A DNA stretch of 64,000 nt, taken from assembly GCF_024649945.1 (NCBI RefSeq), contig NZ_JANKMS010000009.1, positions 186,001 through 250,000 of the forward strand, in the 5' to 3' direction. The notes beneath the pieces were generated by a model that had not been told where the DNA came from, searched no databases, and worked only from the letters and a program-made list of their open reading frames with translations. The translations under genes and the position numbers were made by a program. The stretch's first letter is position 1. Each line of letters begins with the position of its first letter. This stretch comes from Flavobacterium panacis. Its GTDB lineage: Bacteria; Bacteroidota; Bacteroidia; Flavobacteriales; Flavobacteriaceae. Of the stretch, positions 42,957 to 51,146 are shown piece by piece.

Positions 42957-43024
42957 GGTTTTTATAAAATCTCAATTTTAAGACAGCAGCAAGCTGAATA
43001 CTGCAACTGCGACTGAAAACTTTT

Positions 43025-43456
43025 TTATTTGTTCATGTTTTCCATTTCGAAAAGGAAAGTATCCAAATCTACTTTTTTGTCTACTAAAGAAAGTGCTTTT
43101 GCAACAATATAATCTACGTTTCCTGGAGTAAATCCTAAAGCTAATCCCATACGTCTTAGCATTACTTCTTGTAAATCACCTAAATGGTGGTCAACGTGAA
43201 CCATTCTTGCCAAATCATATAAACGCTCTAAACGTTGTGTATATAAATAAGGTGGGTTTATTGGATGTTTCCATGGATCTGAAAGGATCTCTTTGTATTC
43301 TTCTTCTGAAATTTGTAATGTTGAAGCAATTTTATTCAAAAATTCTTGCTCTTCCGGGCTTATTTTTCCGTCAGCAAAAGCAACACGCACAATTGCAGAG
43401 AAATGACCTCTGTTTCTTTGTTTGAATTCGTTATCAAATAATTCTGAAAATGGCAT
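43025..43456 (-). CDS. TerB-family protein
   Basis: The 143-residue all-helical protein has the TerB/DjlA pattern: RVAFADGKISPEEQEFLNKI at about 25-44 carries the acidic metal-binding-like loop (ADGKIxxEE), followed by EEEYKEIL and DLARMVHVDHHLG. Members occur in tellurite-resistance and stress systems and as stand-alone proteins. No other ter genes are here, so tellurite resistance should not be assumed. A stand-alone cytoplasmic role is unknown. Confidence 0.82.
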   Translation of the reverse strand: MPFSELFDNEFKQRNRGHFSAIVRVAFADGKISPEEQEFLNKIASTLQISEEEYKEILSDPWKHPINPPYLYTQRLERLYDLARMVHVDHHLGDLQEVMLRRMGLALGFTPGNVDYIVAKALSLVDKKVDLDTFLFEMENMNK

Positions 43457-43627
43457 AATTAATTAGTTTTTTAAAGAACAAATATAATCCTATTTTTAAA
43501 TTTTTGATTTTAATTTTCTCATAAAATTTAACTTATTTTTATTGCACGATTTACCGACGCAAATCTTTAATTCCTGAAAATTAATTGTAAGTTTACAACC
43601 CCTAATTATTTAAATTATAGATTACCT

Positions 43628-44221
43628 ATGTCACAATTTTGGATTTATTTTCAAATAGGATTAAAACACGTTTTAGATATTAACGCTTACGATCACGTTC
43701 TTTTTTTAATCGCATTAACCGTTCCGTATTTATTTAAAGACTGGAAAAGAATATTTTTTCTTGTTTCGATTTTTACAATTGGTCATACGTTGGCTTTAAT
43801 TCTTTCTGTTTACGGAATTGTTACTATAAAAGTAAATCTTGTAGAATTTCTTATTCCGATTACGATTTTGATAACAGCTCTTTATCATTTGTTTACAGCT
43901 GGAAAGACGTCTAAAAATGATAGCATAAATCTAGTATTTTTCATAACTTTATTCTTTGGTATTATTCATGGTTTAGGATTCTCAAATTATTTCAAAACAA
44001 TTTTAGGAGGTTCTGCAACATCAAAATTGCTACCTTTGGGAGAGTTTGCTTTAGGAATTGAAGCTGCACAGTTAGTGGTGGTTTTTGTTGTTTTGGTAAT
44101 ATCATATATTGTGCAAACGGTTTTTCGTTTTTCAAAACGCGACTGGGCACTTGTAATGTCGGCTTTTATTATTGGAGTTGTAGTTCCGATGATTATTGAA
44201 AGTCCGATTTGGAACAGATAA
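43628..44221 (+). CDS. HupE/UreJ-family membrane protein
   Basis: The 197-residue protein has six or so transmembrane helices. The N-terminal signature HVLDINAYDHVLFLIAL (about 14-30) and the TIGHTLALI segment (about 57-65) match HupE/UreJ_2 proteins, which include nickel or metal permease-like members. The conserved His/Asp residues fit metal handling. The metal is not known, and no urease or hydrogenase genes are in the window. Downstream, 5 nt away, is the dCMP deaminase-like gene, so the pair shares an operon with the S41 protease gene. Confidence 0.83.
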   Translation: MSQFWIYFQIGLKHVLDINAYDHVLFLIALTVPYLFKDWKRIFFLVSIFTIGHTLALILSVYGIVTIKVNLVEFLIPITILITALYHLFTAGKTSKNDSINLVFFITLFFGIIHGLGFSNYFKTILGGSATSKLLPLGEFALGIEAAQLVVVFVVLVISYIVQTVFRFSKRDWALVMSAFIIGVVVPMIIESPIWNR

Positions 44222-44226
44222 AATAA

Positions 44227-44658
44227 ATGGAAGTAAAAAAACTGAATAAATACGATAAAGCATACCTGCGAATTGCAAAAGAGTGGAGCTTGCTTTCTTA
44301 TTGTAAACGCAAACAAGTCGGAGCTATTATCGTAAAAGATAGAATGATCATTTCTGATGGTTACAACGGAACACCATCTGGATTTGAAAATTGCTGCGAA
44401 GATGAAGACGGTTTAACACGCTGGGATGTTTTACATGCAGAAGCCAATGCAATTCTTAAAGTGGCAAGATCAACACAATCTTGTGAAGGCGCAACTTTAT
44501 ATATTACGCTTTCTCCGTGTAAAGAATGCAGTAAATTAATTCATCAGTCGGGAATAAAAAGAGTGGTTTACCATAATGGATACCGTGATGATTCTGGAAT
44601 TCAATTTTTAATAAAAGCAGGTGTGGAAGTAGAACATATTCCTGTTTTAGAAGAGTAA
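44227..44658 (+). CDS. dCMP deaminase-family protein
   Basis: The 143-residue zinc deaminase has HAEANAI with His70 and Glu72, and the zinc Cys pair PCKEC (Cys98, Cys101). The GYNGTPSGFENC segment at about 45-56 is typical of ComEB/dCMP deaminases. These convert dCMP to dUMP, feeding thymidylate synthesis. It lies between the HupE-like and S41 protease genes with a 5-nt gap on one side and none on the other, a compact operon. Confidence 0.92.
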   Translation: MEVKKLNKYDKAYLRIAKEWSLLSYCKRKQVGAIIVKDRMIISDGYNGTPSGFENCCEDEDGLTRWDVLHAEANAILKVARSTQSCEGATLYITLSPCKECSKLIHQSGIKRVVYHNGYRDDSGIQFLIKAGVEVEHIPVLEE

Positions 44659-46236
44659 ATGAAATTTAATTCAAAATATTTGCCCATAATAATCGGAGCC
44701 ACTTTTGCTCTGGGAACGGTTGTCGGAAGCCTTATGAATGCTCCCGTCGATGATCAGCTTTTGGCAAAAAATTACTCCAAAACCAAACTCAACAAACTGA
44801 TTGATTTTATCAATAATGAATATGTTGACAGCATTAATACCGATTCTATTGTAAATCTAACAGTAGATAATATTCTTTCCAAACTAGATCCGCATTCCGT
44901 TTATATTCCGCCAAGCGAACAAGCAGAAGTTGCTGAAAGTATGAAAGGTGATTTCGTTGGAATCGGAATCAATTTTTATATGTATAAAGATTCGGTTGCG
45001 ATTATAAAACCAATTGAAAACGGACCTTCAGCAAGAGCGGGATTAAAGTCTGGAGATAGAATTTTATTTGCAGGAAAAACAAAATTATACGGTAGAAAAC
45101 TACCTTCAGATAGTTTGTTTTCACAATTAAAAGGTTTACAAGGTTCGGAAATCGAATTGACTGTTTTTAGAAAATCAGAAAAAAAGAAATTAAAGTTTAA
45201 AGTCAAAAGAGATGTTATTCCGATTAAAAGTGTGGATGCTTCTTTGTTGATTGGAAACAATATTGGTTACATCAAAATAAACCGTTTTGCTGAAACTACT
45301 TTCAATGAATTTAAAACAGGTTTAACAAGATTAAAACAAAAAGGAATTCAGTCGCTGGTAATTGATCTTCGTGACAATGGAGGAGGTTATATGGAAGAAG
45401 CGATCGCCATTGCTGATGAATTTCTAAAAGATAAACAGCTGATTGTTTTTACAAAAAGTAAAAATGGATCAACAGATAAAACGTATGCTACAAAAGCCGG
45501 AAGTTTTGAAACCGGTAAAGTATATGTTTTGATTAATGAAAACAGTGCTTCTGCGAGCGAAATTTTAGCAGGAGCAATTCAGGATAATGACCGTGGAACT
45601 ATTGTCGGAAGACGTTCTTTTGGAAAAGGTCTTGTTCAAAGAGAAATGGATTTTAATGACGGATCTGCTGTAAGATTGACGGTAGCTCGTTATTATACGC
45701 CAACAGGAAGATCAATTCAAAAACCTTATAAAAAAGGAAATGAAGAATATTTTAAAGAATCAGAAGCTAGAATTGCTACCGGAGAATTGTATGCAAAAGA
45801 TAGTATTAAAGTAGCAGATTCATTAAAATTCAAAACCCCAAAAGGTAAAATCGTTTACGGTGGCGGCGGAATTGTACCAGATGTTTTTGTGCCAATGGAA
45901 GCAGAACACGGTAATGAAAACGTTGGTTATTTGTTGCAAACAGGAATTGTCGGCCATTTTGTTTTTGAAGAATTAGACAAGGATAGAAATGCTTTTAAAG
46001 GAGATAATTTTAATACGTTTTTAAATAAGATGAAGACATCTGATGTGTACTTCAAAAAGTTTAAAAACTATATTTTAATGACTGGTTTAGACTTGAAGCT
46101 TGATAAGACGAAAGCCCTTGTGAACCGTTATATTACTGCTGAATTTGCTCGACAATTGTTTGGTGAATTGTATTATTATGATGTGATCTTGAAAGATGAC
46201 GCAATGATTAAAACCATTCTCAATCCGAAGAAATAA
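44659..46236 (+). CDS. S41-family C-terminal processing protease
   Basis: The 525-residue protein has a signal anchor (about 7-25) and a PDZ domain (about 92-180, GDFVGIGINFYM, then GLKSGDRILFAG). The peptidase_S41 catalytic part has the nucleophile Ser in NENSASASEI (near residue 300) and the general-base Lys in RSFGKGLVQ (near 323). Family members trim or degrade envelope proteins in the periplasm. It starts directly after the deaminase stop codon with no gap. The C-terminal 120 residues are variable. Confidence 0.92.
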   Translation: MKFNSKYLPIIIGATFALGTVVGSLMNAPVDDQLLAKNYSKTKLNKLIDFINNEYVDSINTDSIVNLTVDNILSKLDPHSVYIPPSEQAEVAESMKGDFVGIGINFYMYKDSVAIIKPIENGPSARAGLKSGDRILFAGKTKLYGRKLPSDSLFSQLKGLQGSEIELTVFRKSEKKKLKFKVKRDVIPIKSVDASLLIGNNIGYIKINRFAETTFNEFKTGLTRLKQKGIQSLVIDLRDNGGGYMEEAIAIADEFLKDKQLIVFTKSKNGSTDKTYATKAGSFETGKVYVLINENSASASEILAGAIQDNDRGTIVGRRSFGKGLVQREMDFNDGSAVRLTVARYYTPTGRSIQKPYKKGNEEYFKESEARIATGELYAKDSIKVADSLKFKTPKGKIVYGGGGIVPDVFVPMEAEHGNENVGYLLQTGIVGHFVFEELDKDRNAFKGDNFNTFLNKMKTSDVYFKKFKNYILMTGLDLKLDKTKALVNRYITAEFARQLFGELYYYDVILKDDAMIKTILNPKK

Positions 46237-46253
46237 CTTCAAACTTTTATATC

Positions 46254-46619
46254 ATGAAAATAGAAACCGTTATTAATGCAGAAATCGAACTTCTGACTGC
46301 TATTAAAAAATCGGATGTTATGGCTTTGGAAACAATCCTTCATGATGATTTGCTTTTCAATATGCCTGATGGGCAAACAATAACTAAAGATTTCGATTTA
46401 AATTCGTATCGCTCCGGAAAAATGAAAATAGATTTTTTAGAAGCTTGCGATCAAATCGTAAACATAATTGAAAGTACAGCAGTGGTTACGGTTACGGTTT
46501 CATTAAAAGGAACTTACGATAATAATCCAATTAACGGAGTTTTCAAATATATTAGAGTTTGGAAAAAAATAGGTAAAAATTTAAAAGTCATTGCAGGAAG
46601 CTGTGTCCAGCTGGCATAA
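46254..46619 (+). CDS. NTF2-like/DUF4440 protein
   Basis: The 121-residue protein has a single SnoaL/NTF2-like fold: a helical start (VINAEIELLTAIKKSDV), then LHDDLLFNMPDGQTI, followed by alternating strands ending FKYIRVWKKIGKNLKVIAGS. This cone fold serves as a small-molecule pocket in enzymes or as a binding protein. There are no further clues to a ligand. It follows the S41 protease gene by 17 nt and could be the last gene of that operon. Confidence 0.8.
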   Translation: MKIETVINAEIELLTAIKKSDVMALETILHDDLLFNMPDGQTITKDFDLNSYRSGKMKIDFLEACDQIVNIIESTAVVTVTVSLKGTYDNNPINGVFKYIRVWKKIGKNLKVIAGSCVQLA

Positions 46620-46707
46620 AGTTTGAAGCTGAGAAAATAATATTAACTTAAAAACTTAGCGAACATTGCATTAATCCTAGTGCAATTTGCGGTTAAATCC
46701 ATAAAAT

Positions 46708-47025
46708 ATGAAAAATCTAAAAAGAATAAGTTTCCTAGTGCTTTTAATGACTTTTGTAATCTCCTGTACGACTATGAAAAATGATGCAAATAATCCAGTT
46801 TCAGGAAGAGTAGAGTCTATTGAAGGCGGAAAAGACGGTTACACGGCAAAAATCACCACAGACAATAAAGAGGTTTATTTTGCTACGATTAGCATTGTAA
46901 ATGTTGGTGGACCTCAAAACTACAAACAAGTAAAAATCGGAGATGTGGTAACTGTAAAAGGAGAAAAATGGAAAATGGAGGATGAAAATCACATAAAAGT
47001 AACAGAAATCGTTTCGGTTAAATAA
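46708..47025 (+). CDS. Small lipoprotein, unknown
   Basis: The 105-residue protein has a lipobox at about Cys20 (FVISCTTMKN). The remaining 80 residues form a small beta-rich domain (VSGRVESIEGGKDGYTAKI, then GDVVTVKGEKW) resembling an OB-like or SH3-like fold. I recognise no named family. Decayed repeats precede it (about 46640-46690), and a hairpin terminator follows. Confidence 0.7.
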   Translation: MKNLKRISFLVLLMTFVISCTTMKNDANNPVSGRVESIEGGKDGYTAKITTDNKEVYFATISIVNVGGPQNYKQVKIGDVVTVKGEKWKMEDENHIKVTEIVSVK

Positions 47026-47042
47026 GCGAAAGACAAAAAAAT

Positions 47043-47108
47043 AAAACCATTAAGAGATTAAGTTAATTAAGCTTTAAGCTTATTTTTTAATCTTTTAATG
47101 GTTTTTTT
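47043..47108. terminator. Hairpin downstream of the small lipoprotein gene
   Basis: AAAACCATTAAGAGATTAAG pairs with TTAATCTTTTAATGGTTTT, with minor mismatches and T residues after. It is part of an A/T-rich repeat, continued to about 47185 by a related AATTAACTTAATG pattern. Confidence 0.6.
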
Positions 47109-47197
47109 ATGGTCAATTCTTAATGTACTTTGAAGTAAAGTATTTTAAGGCAAAAGCTTAATTAACTTAATGTCTTTAATGGTTTAAAAAGGAAAAA

Positions 47198-47818
47198 TTA
47201 TCGAATACTATCGTGAGCATGAGTTTGCGTGCCGTTATTCCATAAAGTAAGAATATCTGTAGCTACAGCAGCGCCGCTTCCGGCGGCAATGGCTAATTGA
47301 CTTCTCCAGCCTGCTAAAGTTCCGATAACATAAATGCCATCAGCGACTTTATGATCTTCATTTTTTAACTGAATTCGTTGTTTTTCTGGAAGCGCTTTTT
47401 TATGCGGTTCAACAAATTGCATTAAACCTTCAATGTCGAAAGTATTGGCAGAACCAATTCCGATCACGATATTTTTTGTTTTATAAGAGTTTTTGTTGGT
47501 TACAACAGTAAATTCAGGATAACTGCCTTCAACTTTCATTACTTTCTCATTTGGAATCTGAGTAATGTGTGGGTAAGTTGTAGCTAAATCCTGTGTGCTT
47601 TCAGTTAAAAGTTCAGAGCCTAATTTTCCTGGTGTAATTCCGTAAGCGTTATAAAAGATTGCCTCTTGTAAAGAAGAATTTTTCTGATGTGTAAAAATTC
47701 CAATTTTTTTGTCAGTAACAAAAGTTTTGTTTTTCGCGGATCCTAAGACTAGAGCGCAAGACATTCCTGAAACTCCTCCGCCTATAATTAAAACGTCAAA
47801 CATATTATCTGTTGTCAT
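47198..47818 (-). CDS. Short FAD-dependent oxidoreductase (thioredoxin-reductase-like fold)
   Basis: The 206-residue protein has the FAD-binding GGGVSGMSCAL motif (about 12-22) and the C-terminal FAD motif DGIYVIGTLAGWRSQLAIAAGSG (about 163-185). It lacks the central NADPH-binding domain and the CxxC motif of thioredoxin reductase, so its length is about two thirds of that of a full enzyme. It may pair with another electron donor; this is inference. It overlaps the small membrane protein gene by 14 nt, and the two are probably co-translated. Confidence 0.78.
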   Translation of the reverse strand: MTTDNMFDVLIIGGGVSGMSCALVLGSAKNKTFVTDKKIGIFTHQKNSSLQEAIFYNAYGITPGKLGSELLTESTQDLATTYPHITQIPNEKVMKVEGSYPEFTVVTNKNSYKTKNIVIGIGSANTFDIEGLMQFVEPHKKALPEKQRIQLKNEDHKVADGIYVIGTLAGWRSQLAIAAGSGAAVATDILTLWNNGTQTHAHDSIR

Positions 47819-48008
47819 TCATTTTTTCTTCAATTCTTTTTGAAATCCTAAAAATCAAAAGAATCAGAACAGCGCAAAATGAAGCGGCGATTCCAATAAA
47901 AGCTACCATACTATCTCCTTGAAAAGGATTTTTAAAGTCTAATAGCGTAATATTAAAAACAATTAAAGCTAATGCTAAAAGCACTAAGATTGAAGTGAAA
48001 ATTTTCAT
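47805..48008 (-). CDS. 67-residue two-helix membrane protein
   Basis: Hydrophobic helices are at about 5-24 (LVLLALALIVFNITLL) and 35-57. The short basic tail ends MNDNR. No family is recognised. It is placed just before the FAD oxidoreductase gene with a 14-nt overlap, so it may anchor or accompany it at the membrane. Confidence 0.65.
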   Translation of the reverse strand: MKIFTSILVLLALALIVFNITLLDFKNPFQGDSMVAFIGIAASFCAVLILLIFRISKRIEEKMNDNR

Positions 48009-48111
48009 AAGATTGTTTCTGTTTGGTCTAAAATAATAAAGTAGAACCCTGAAAAATGACTAAGAGTTATATTTTAGAATATTTTACGGGGTAAATTTAT
48101 AAAAATAAATT

Positions 48112-48690
48112 TTAGACAAACAAACCTTTAACATTAGCAGCAAATAATTTAACAGCAATTGCTAAAAGTATCACTCCAAATGTCTTGCGAACTACTCCAA
48201 GTCCGTTTTCTCCTAACAAATTTTCGATTTTTTTGGATGACTTCAAAACGATATACACCAGAATAATATTAAGAAGAATTGCAATGATAATGTTAATAGT
48301 GTGAAATTGAGATCTTAACGATAATAAAGTGGTCATAGTTCCGGCACCAGCGATCAACGGAAATGCTAGCGGAACGATAGAAGCAGAACCTGGTTCTTCG
48401 TCACGATAAATCCTAATTCCTAAAATCATTTCTAAAGCAAGGAAAAATAAAACAAATGATCCGGCAACGGCAAATGAATGCACATCGATACCAATCAAGT
48501 TTAGTAAACCTTCTCCAACAAAAAGAAAAACAATCATAATGGCTCCTGCAACGATAGATGCTTTTTCAGATTCGATGTGTCCGACTTTTGCTCTTAAATT
48601 GACAATAATCGGAATAGAACCAACAATATCAATTACGGCAAAAAGTACCATACTTACAGTGACAATTTCTTTAAAGCTAATTTCTAACAT
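48112..48690 (-). CDS. MarC-family integral membrane protein
   Basis: The 192-residue protein has six transmembrane helices. The family pattern is FKEIVTVSMVLFAVIDIVGSIPI at the N-terminus, GEGLLNLIGIDVHSFAVAGSF in the middle and SASIVPLAFPLIAGAGTM near 103-120. MarC proteins resemble multiple-antibiotic-resistance-linked proteins, but the transport role is unproven and no marRAB genes are here. It is monocistronic, on the opposite strand to the DUF3109 gene. Confidence 0.92.
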   Translation of the reverse strand: MLEISFKEIVTVSMVLFAVIDIVGSIPIIVNLRAKVGHIESEKASIVAGAIMIVFLFVGEGLLNLIGIDVHSFAVAGSFVLFFLALEMILGIRIYRDEEPGSASIVPLAFPLIAGAGTMTTLLSLRSQFHTINIIIAILLNIILVYIVLKSSKKIENLLGENGLGVVRKTFGVILLAIAVKLFAANVKGLFV

Positions 48691-48972
48691 AGTATGTTGA
48701 ATTTAAAGTGTTAAAAAACTGGTGCAAAAGTAGATAATAAAGTTAGGTGTTTTTTCTTTAGAATGTATTTTTGTTATAAAAACATGTTTTATTGGTTTAA
48801 AAAGTGATATTTGTAACAATTGTGTTTTTTGTCGTAAAGTTTCGCAAATATTTTTAGCAAAGTTTCTCGAAGATTAAATTGTAAAAAGAATAAAAATGAA
48901 ATAATTCTTTGTGAATCTCTGTGAAACTCTCTGCGAATCCCTGTGGTACATTTTTTATCTGCTTTCTTTGAC

Positions 48973-48980
48973 TATCTTTG
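48973..48980 (+). promoter_or_regulatory. -7 element of the DUF3109 gene promoter
   Basis: TATCTTTG, a perfect TAnnTTTG, 18 nt before the start codon. The -33 region (about 48950) is only T-rich. A decayed repeat (GTGAATCTCTGTGAAAC) lies just upstream. Confidence 0.6.
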
Positions 48981-48998
48981 CACTCTAAAAATAATATC

Positions 48999-49568
48999 AT
49001 GTTTCAGTTAGGTAAAACTATTATTTCAGAAGATATTCTGGAAAAAGAATTTGTATGCAATTTGTCTGCTTGTAAAGGAGCTTGTTGTGTTGATGGAGAT
49101 GCGGGTGCGCCTTTAAATGAGGCTGAAACCAAAATATTAGAAGAAATCTATCCTAAAGTAAAGCCTTTTTTAAGAAAAGAAGGAATTGCTGCAATTGAAG
49201 CGCAAGGAACTTGGATAACCGGAACAGACGGCGACTTAGAAACTCCTCTTATTGATAATAAAGATTGTGCTTACGTAATTTTTGATGGAAAAACGGCACT
49301 TTGCGGAATTGAGCAAGCCTATAATCAAGGAATTGTTGATTGGAAAAAACCAGTTTCTTGTCACTTATATCCAATTCGAGTAAAAGACTTCACGGAATTT
49401 GCAGCGGTTAATTATGACAAATGGGATATTTGTGATGATGCTTGTTCTTTAGGTAAAGAATTGGAAGTTCCAGTTTATAAATTTGTCAAAGAAGCGTTAA
49501 TTCGTCGTTTTGGTGAAGACTGGTATATGGAACTTGAAAAAGTTGCTGAAGAACATAAAAATTCTTAA
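48999..49568 (+). CDS. DUF3109 family protein (Cys-rich, possible metal-binding)
   Basis: The 189-residue protein starts at the ATG 48999; an in-frame start 21 nt upstream lies in the promoter. It has a Cys cluster near residues 20-30 (NLSACKGACCVDGD), then DNKDCAYV, TALCGIEQAY, SCHLYPIRV and CDDACSLGKEL. The pattern of about nine cysteines resembles the YkgJ/DUF3109 Fe-S or zinc-binding families. Function is unknown. It is monocistronic. Confidence 0.88.
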   Translation: MFQLGKTIISEDILEKEFVCNLSACKGACCVDGDAGAPLNEAETKILEEIYPKVKPFLRKEGIAAIEAQGTWITGTDGDLETPLIDNKDCAYVIFDGKTALCGIEQAYNQGIVDWKKPVSCHLYPIRVKDFTEFAAVNYDKWDICDDACSLGKELEVPVYKFVKEALIRRFGEDWYMELEKVAEEHKNS

Positions 49569-49903
49569 AATCAGCATCAAAAATTATAGTCATTTTGACT
49601 ACATATTTTAACTCAAAAAAATAATTTTTTGACTCAAAAAAACTTTTTTAAAACTCTCTAAAATTTCTTGCTTTTTATATTAAAAAGTCTATATTTTACA
49701 GGCTTATTAGAAGTGTGAAACGGTTTTAAAATACTCATTAACAGTAAATTAATTATTGTCTGAAAAATTTCTCAAATTTTAGCCGTTGTTAAAAACTACC
49801 TCCGATTGTGAATAAGTTTGGCTTTTATTTTTGACGTTAATTGACAATCTTTGTAGTCTACTGAAAAAGTAAAATTTCAATACAAAAATTAACAGAATCT
49901 GTC
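49569..49903. other. 335-bp spacer upstream of nrdB
   Basis: There is no gene here. The left part has repeated TTTTTTGACTCAAAAAAA-like tracts (about 49611-49650). Near the right end CAATCTTTG (about 49846-49854) resembles a weak -7 element about 50 nt before the nrdB start. I saw no convincing NrdR box or riboswitch. Confidence 0.5.
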
Positions 49904-50881
49904 ATGTCACAAATCGAACCAATATTACAAGAAAATAAAAACCGCTTCGTTATTTTTCCGATTAAACATCATGATATTTGGGAATGGTATAAAAAGATGG
50001 AAGCTAGTTTCTGGACTGCAGAAGAAATCGACTTACACCAAGATTTGGCAGACTGGAATAATAAGTTAAATGATGATGAAAGATATTTCATCAAACACAT
50101 TTTAGCATTCTTCGCAGCTTCTGACGGAATCGTAAACGAAAACCTTGCTGAAAACTTTGTAAATGAAGTACAATACGCTGAAGCGAAATTTTTCTACGGA
50201 TTTCAAATCATGATGGAGAATATTCATAGTGAGACCTATTCTTTATTAATTGATACTTACGTTAAAGACGAGGCAGAAAAAACAGAATTATTTAATGCTT
50301 TAGAAGTATTCCCTGCAATTGCTAAAAAAGGAGAATGGGCCTTAAAATGGATCGAGTCAGATTCGTTTGCTGAAAGACTTATTGCTTTTGCTGCGGTTGA
50401 AGGAATCTTTTTCTCAGGAGCATTCTGTTCAATTTATTGGTTGAAAAAACGTGGTTTGATGCCAGGTTTAACATTTTCTAATGAGTTGATTTCTCGTGAC
50501 GAAGGCGTACATTGTGATTTTGCAGTTCACTTGCACAATCACCATTTGGTAAACAAAGTGCCAAAAGAAAGAATTAAAGAAATTATTGTCGATGCATTAG
50601 ATATCGAAAGACAATTTGTTACTGAATCTCTTCCGGTAAGTTTAATTGGTATGAATGCTGGTTTAATGACACAGTATTTAGAGTTTGTTGCTGATAGACT
50701 TTTGGTTGAATTAGGTTGCGAGCGTGTTTACGGATCAGCAAATCCATTCGATTTCATGGACATGATTTCTCTTCAAGGAAAAACTAATTTCTTTGAAAAA
50801 CGTGTTGCGGAGTATCAAAAATCTGGTGTAATGAACACGGATAGTGATGCTCAAAAAATTTCATTCGATGCAGATTTTTAG
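49904..50881 (+). CDS. nrdB: Ribonucleoside-diphosphate reductase beta subunit
   Basis: The 325-residue class I small subunit makes the diferric tyrosyl radical. The metal ligands fall in HQDLADWNNK (Asp), AASDGIVNENL, FYGFQIMMENIHSETY (Glu and His), FAAVEGIFFSGAFC and RDEGVHCDFAV. It pairs with nrdA downstream to form deoxyribonucleotides for DNA synthesis. The C-terminal tail (SDAQKISFDADF) is the part that docks into the alpha subunit. The 265-bp gap to nrdA is longer than usual for an operon and carries hairpins. Confidence 0.97.
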   Translation: MSQIEPILQENKNRFVIFPIKHHDIWEWYKKMEASFWTAEEIDLHQDLADWNNKLNDDERYFIKHILAFFAASDGIVNENLAENFVNEVQYAEAKFFYGFQIMMENIHSETYSLLIDTYVKDEAEKTELFNALEVFPAIAKKGEWALKWIESDSFAERLIAFAAVEGIFFSGAFCSIYWLKKRGLMPGLTFSNELISRDEGVHCDFAVHLHNHHLVNKVPKERIKEIIVDALDIERQFVTESLPVSLIGMNAGLMTQYLEFVADRLLVELGCERVYGSANPFDFMDMISLQGKTNFFEKRVAEYQKSGVMNTDSDAQKISFDADF

Positions 50882-51146
50882 GTAACAAAATACTTTTAGC
50901 GCCTGATCTTCTCAGTAACGCTAAAAAAAGATTACAAAATATTTTTTTAAGGTTGAATCTCTTTCCCCAAGTCGCAGGTTCAATAGCAATTTATGACGCA
51001 TTTAAATTCGATTTTCGAATTTGAAAGGAGTAACTATTGAGAATTCGGTAATTCTCTAAAATTAATTTAAAAACACGCAATGTTTAAGTGCTGGAGTTCG
51101 TTCTCTAAGTACTTTCATTTTTTCAATAACCATAAAAGGTAAGCTT
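50882..51146 (+). other. Hairpin-rich nrdB-nrdA spacer
   Basis: There are four hairpins in order: 50894-50926 (TTTTAGCG/CGCTAAAA, terminator-like), 51004-51022 (AAATTCGA/TCGAATTT), 51039-51056 (GAGAATT/AATTCTC) and about 51088-51115 (AAGTGCT with a wobble against AGTACTT). The last ends about 30 nt before the nrdA start. A short segment near 50970-50990 (GTCGCAGGTTCAA) resembles a tRNA T-arm but has no tRNA around it. It may be a leader controlling nrdA expression; no known riboswitch is recognised. Confidence 0.45.

Larger units (their letters stand above)
42807..43019. repeat. Inverted-repeat flanked spacer with two hairpin terminators
   Basis: Outer arms TTTTCAGTTACAGTCGCAG (left) and CTGCGACTGAAAAC (right) are inverted repeats related to those at 19378-19473. 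Inside are two strong hairpins: 42843-42876 (AAACCCGATAGG/CCTGTCGGGTTT) and 42922-42956 (AAGCCCAACAG/CTGTTGGGCTT). They terminate the fbp transcript and the convergent TerB-like gene. Confidence 0.65.

Noticed and set aside
43025..43456. Tellurite-resistance operon
   Set aside because: Only a single TerB-like gene is present, with no other ter genes.
50970..50990. A GGTTCAA segment resembling a tRNA T-arm in the nrdB-nrdA spacer
   Set aside because: No D-arm, anticodon arm or acceptor stem surrounds it.
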